Virus record (IMG/VR): IMGVR_UViG_3300030419_005552
Span: 1 to 30,281 of that record
Length of the DNA stretch: 30,281 nucleotides
Direction: 5' to 3' (one strand)
Source of the DNA: a virus
A model generated the notes under the pieces. That model saw nothing but the letters and a program-made list of their open reading frames with translations, made no database searches and was not told where the DNA came from. A program made the position numbers and the translations under genes. The first letter of the stretch is position 1. Each line of letters starts with the position of its first letter. Shown piece after piece: positions 29,916 through 30,281 of this stretch.

Positions 29916-29939
29916 GTTGCTAATCCATTCATACTTAGT
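29892..29939. repeat. 48-bp direct repeat, copy B, at a gene junction
   Basis: Second copy of the junction repeat, spanning the 3' end of the gene at 29912-30281 and the 5' end of the gene at 29478-29915. The copies are 434 bp apart, start to start, so recombination between them would remove one gene and keep an intact junction. Confidence 0.9.
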
Positions 29940-30281
29940 ATCGCAATCAATCCGGGCACGTTCTTCCGGACATAAACGCCAGAGAATAGTGTCTCGCATC
30001 GACCGCCGACATAAGCGATTGCCGACTCAATATTCTTGCTGACTTTAGGGTCAGCTACCATCTCTTCTGACACAACCAACACTAACGAACCTGCAGCGGC
30101 TTTGCCTTTCGGCGGAGGACATGCAGAACGATTCATGCAGTTATGAAGGATCACCGATCCAAGCTTAGCAGTGTTTGGGTCCTTTATCATAGTCGAACCC
30201 ATAAAAGCACGACCGTCATTGCCCAAACATGTTTCCAAATCTTTGCTATCAAAAGATTGGATCGGTGAATCCTCAGTGGAG
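29912..30281 (-). CDS. Unknown protein, 5' end outside window
   Basis: The frame is open to the right edge; 122 residues are visible. Reading from the edge it contains STEDSPIQSFDSKDLETCLG, DPNTAKLGSVILHNCMNRSA, CPPPKGKAAAGSLVLVVSEE and IESAIAYVGGRCETLFSGVY, and ends IAILSMNGLAT. A TTG at 30238 is in frame but is not needed as a start. Four Cys are spread through the sequence with no zinc-finger spacing. I do not recognise a family. Its end is in the 48-bp repeat and its stop overlaps the next ATG (ATGA). Confidence 0.65.
   Translation of the reverse strand, partial: STEDSPIQSFDSKDLETCLGNDGRAFMGSTMIKDPNTAKLGSVILHNCMNRSACPPPKGKAAAGSLVLVVSEEMVADPKVSKNIESAIAYVGGRCETLFSGVYVRKNVPGLIAILSMNGLAT

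Noticed and set aside
1-30281. tRNA genes, integrase, insertion sequences
   Set aside because: No cloverleaf-like gap sequence, recombinase motif or terminal inverted repeat was seen; all gaps are short and hold only terminators, motifs and ribosome sites.

Overview
The window is a piece of a tailed bacteriophage genome of the T4 type (Caudoviricetes, myovirus morphology). Every convincing gene lies on the minus strand, so transcription runs from position 30281 towards position 1. The T4-type assignment rests on large terminase, portal, gp21-type prohead protease, gp22-type scaffold, gp23-type major capsid protein, neck and sheath-terminator candidates, and a contractile tail sheath. The sequence style (AT-leaning, tightly packed, many small acidic genes, a viral bS21 ribosomal protein, low-complexity Ser/Gly/Thr fibre genes) resembles uncultivated marine T4-like phages. 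The host cannot be read from the window.

Region A (30281 to about 17.75 kb) is one nearly gapless run of 22 genes, most joined by ATGA/GTGA or 8-26 nt overlaps. It starts with small genes of unknown function, then a membrane/lysis-like block (holin-like, spanin-like, signal peptide plus coiled coil plus TM protein), more small unknowns, large terminase, portal, three conserved unknowns, a DUF1360-like membrane protein, the prohead protease, a small tagged protein and bS21. Eight of the small proteins begin with one of two short recurring N-terminal tags that look like T4 capsid-targeting propeptides, and the protease that could remove such tags is in the same run.

Region B (about 17.75 to 8.7 kb) holds a small probable virion protein and five fibre-like genes, the largest 1351 aa with a 216-bp internal tandem repeat. 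Several share a C-terminal beta module (xxLP... IK ... IDG ... DGxNW). This block separates the protease from the scaffold, which are adjacent in T4.

Region C (8.7 kb to 1) holds scaffold, major capsid protein (followed by a strong hairpin terminator), a small protein with the fibre-type C-terminal module (candidate capsid decoration), a second terminator, a Thr/Lys-rich small protein, neck proteins (gp13/gp14-like), a gp15-like sheath terminator and the 5' part of the tail sheath gene, which runs off the left edge. Regions B and C differ from A in having real intergenic gaps, nine of which carry a recurrent motif with plus-strand core AARTAGT (often TATAAATAGT), plus three intrinsic terminators.

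The most interesting signals are the two families of N-terminal tags, the intergenic AARTAGT motif, an in-frame TGA that splits a conserved C-terminal NNPWAICTASVGRED module from the gene before it, the 48-bp repeated gene-junction sequence near the right edge, and the viral bS21 gene. No tRNA, CRISPR array, insertion sequence or integrase was seen, and no stretch over 300 bases lacks a gene.
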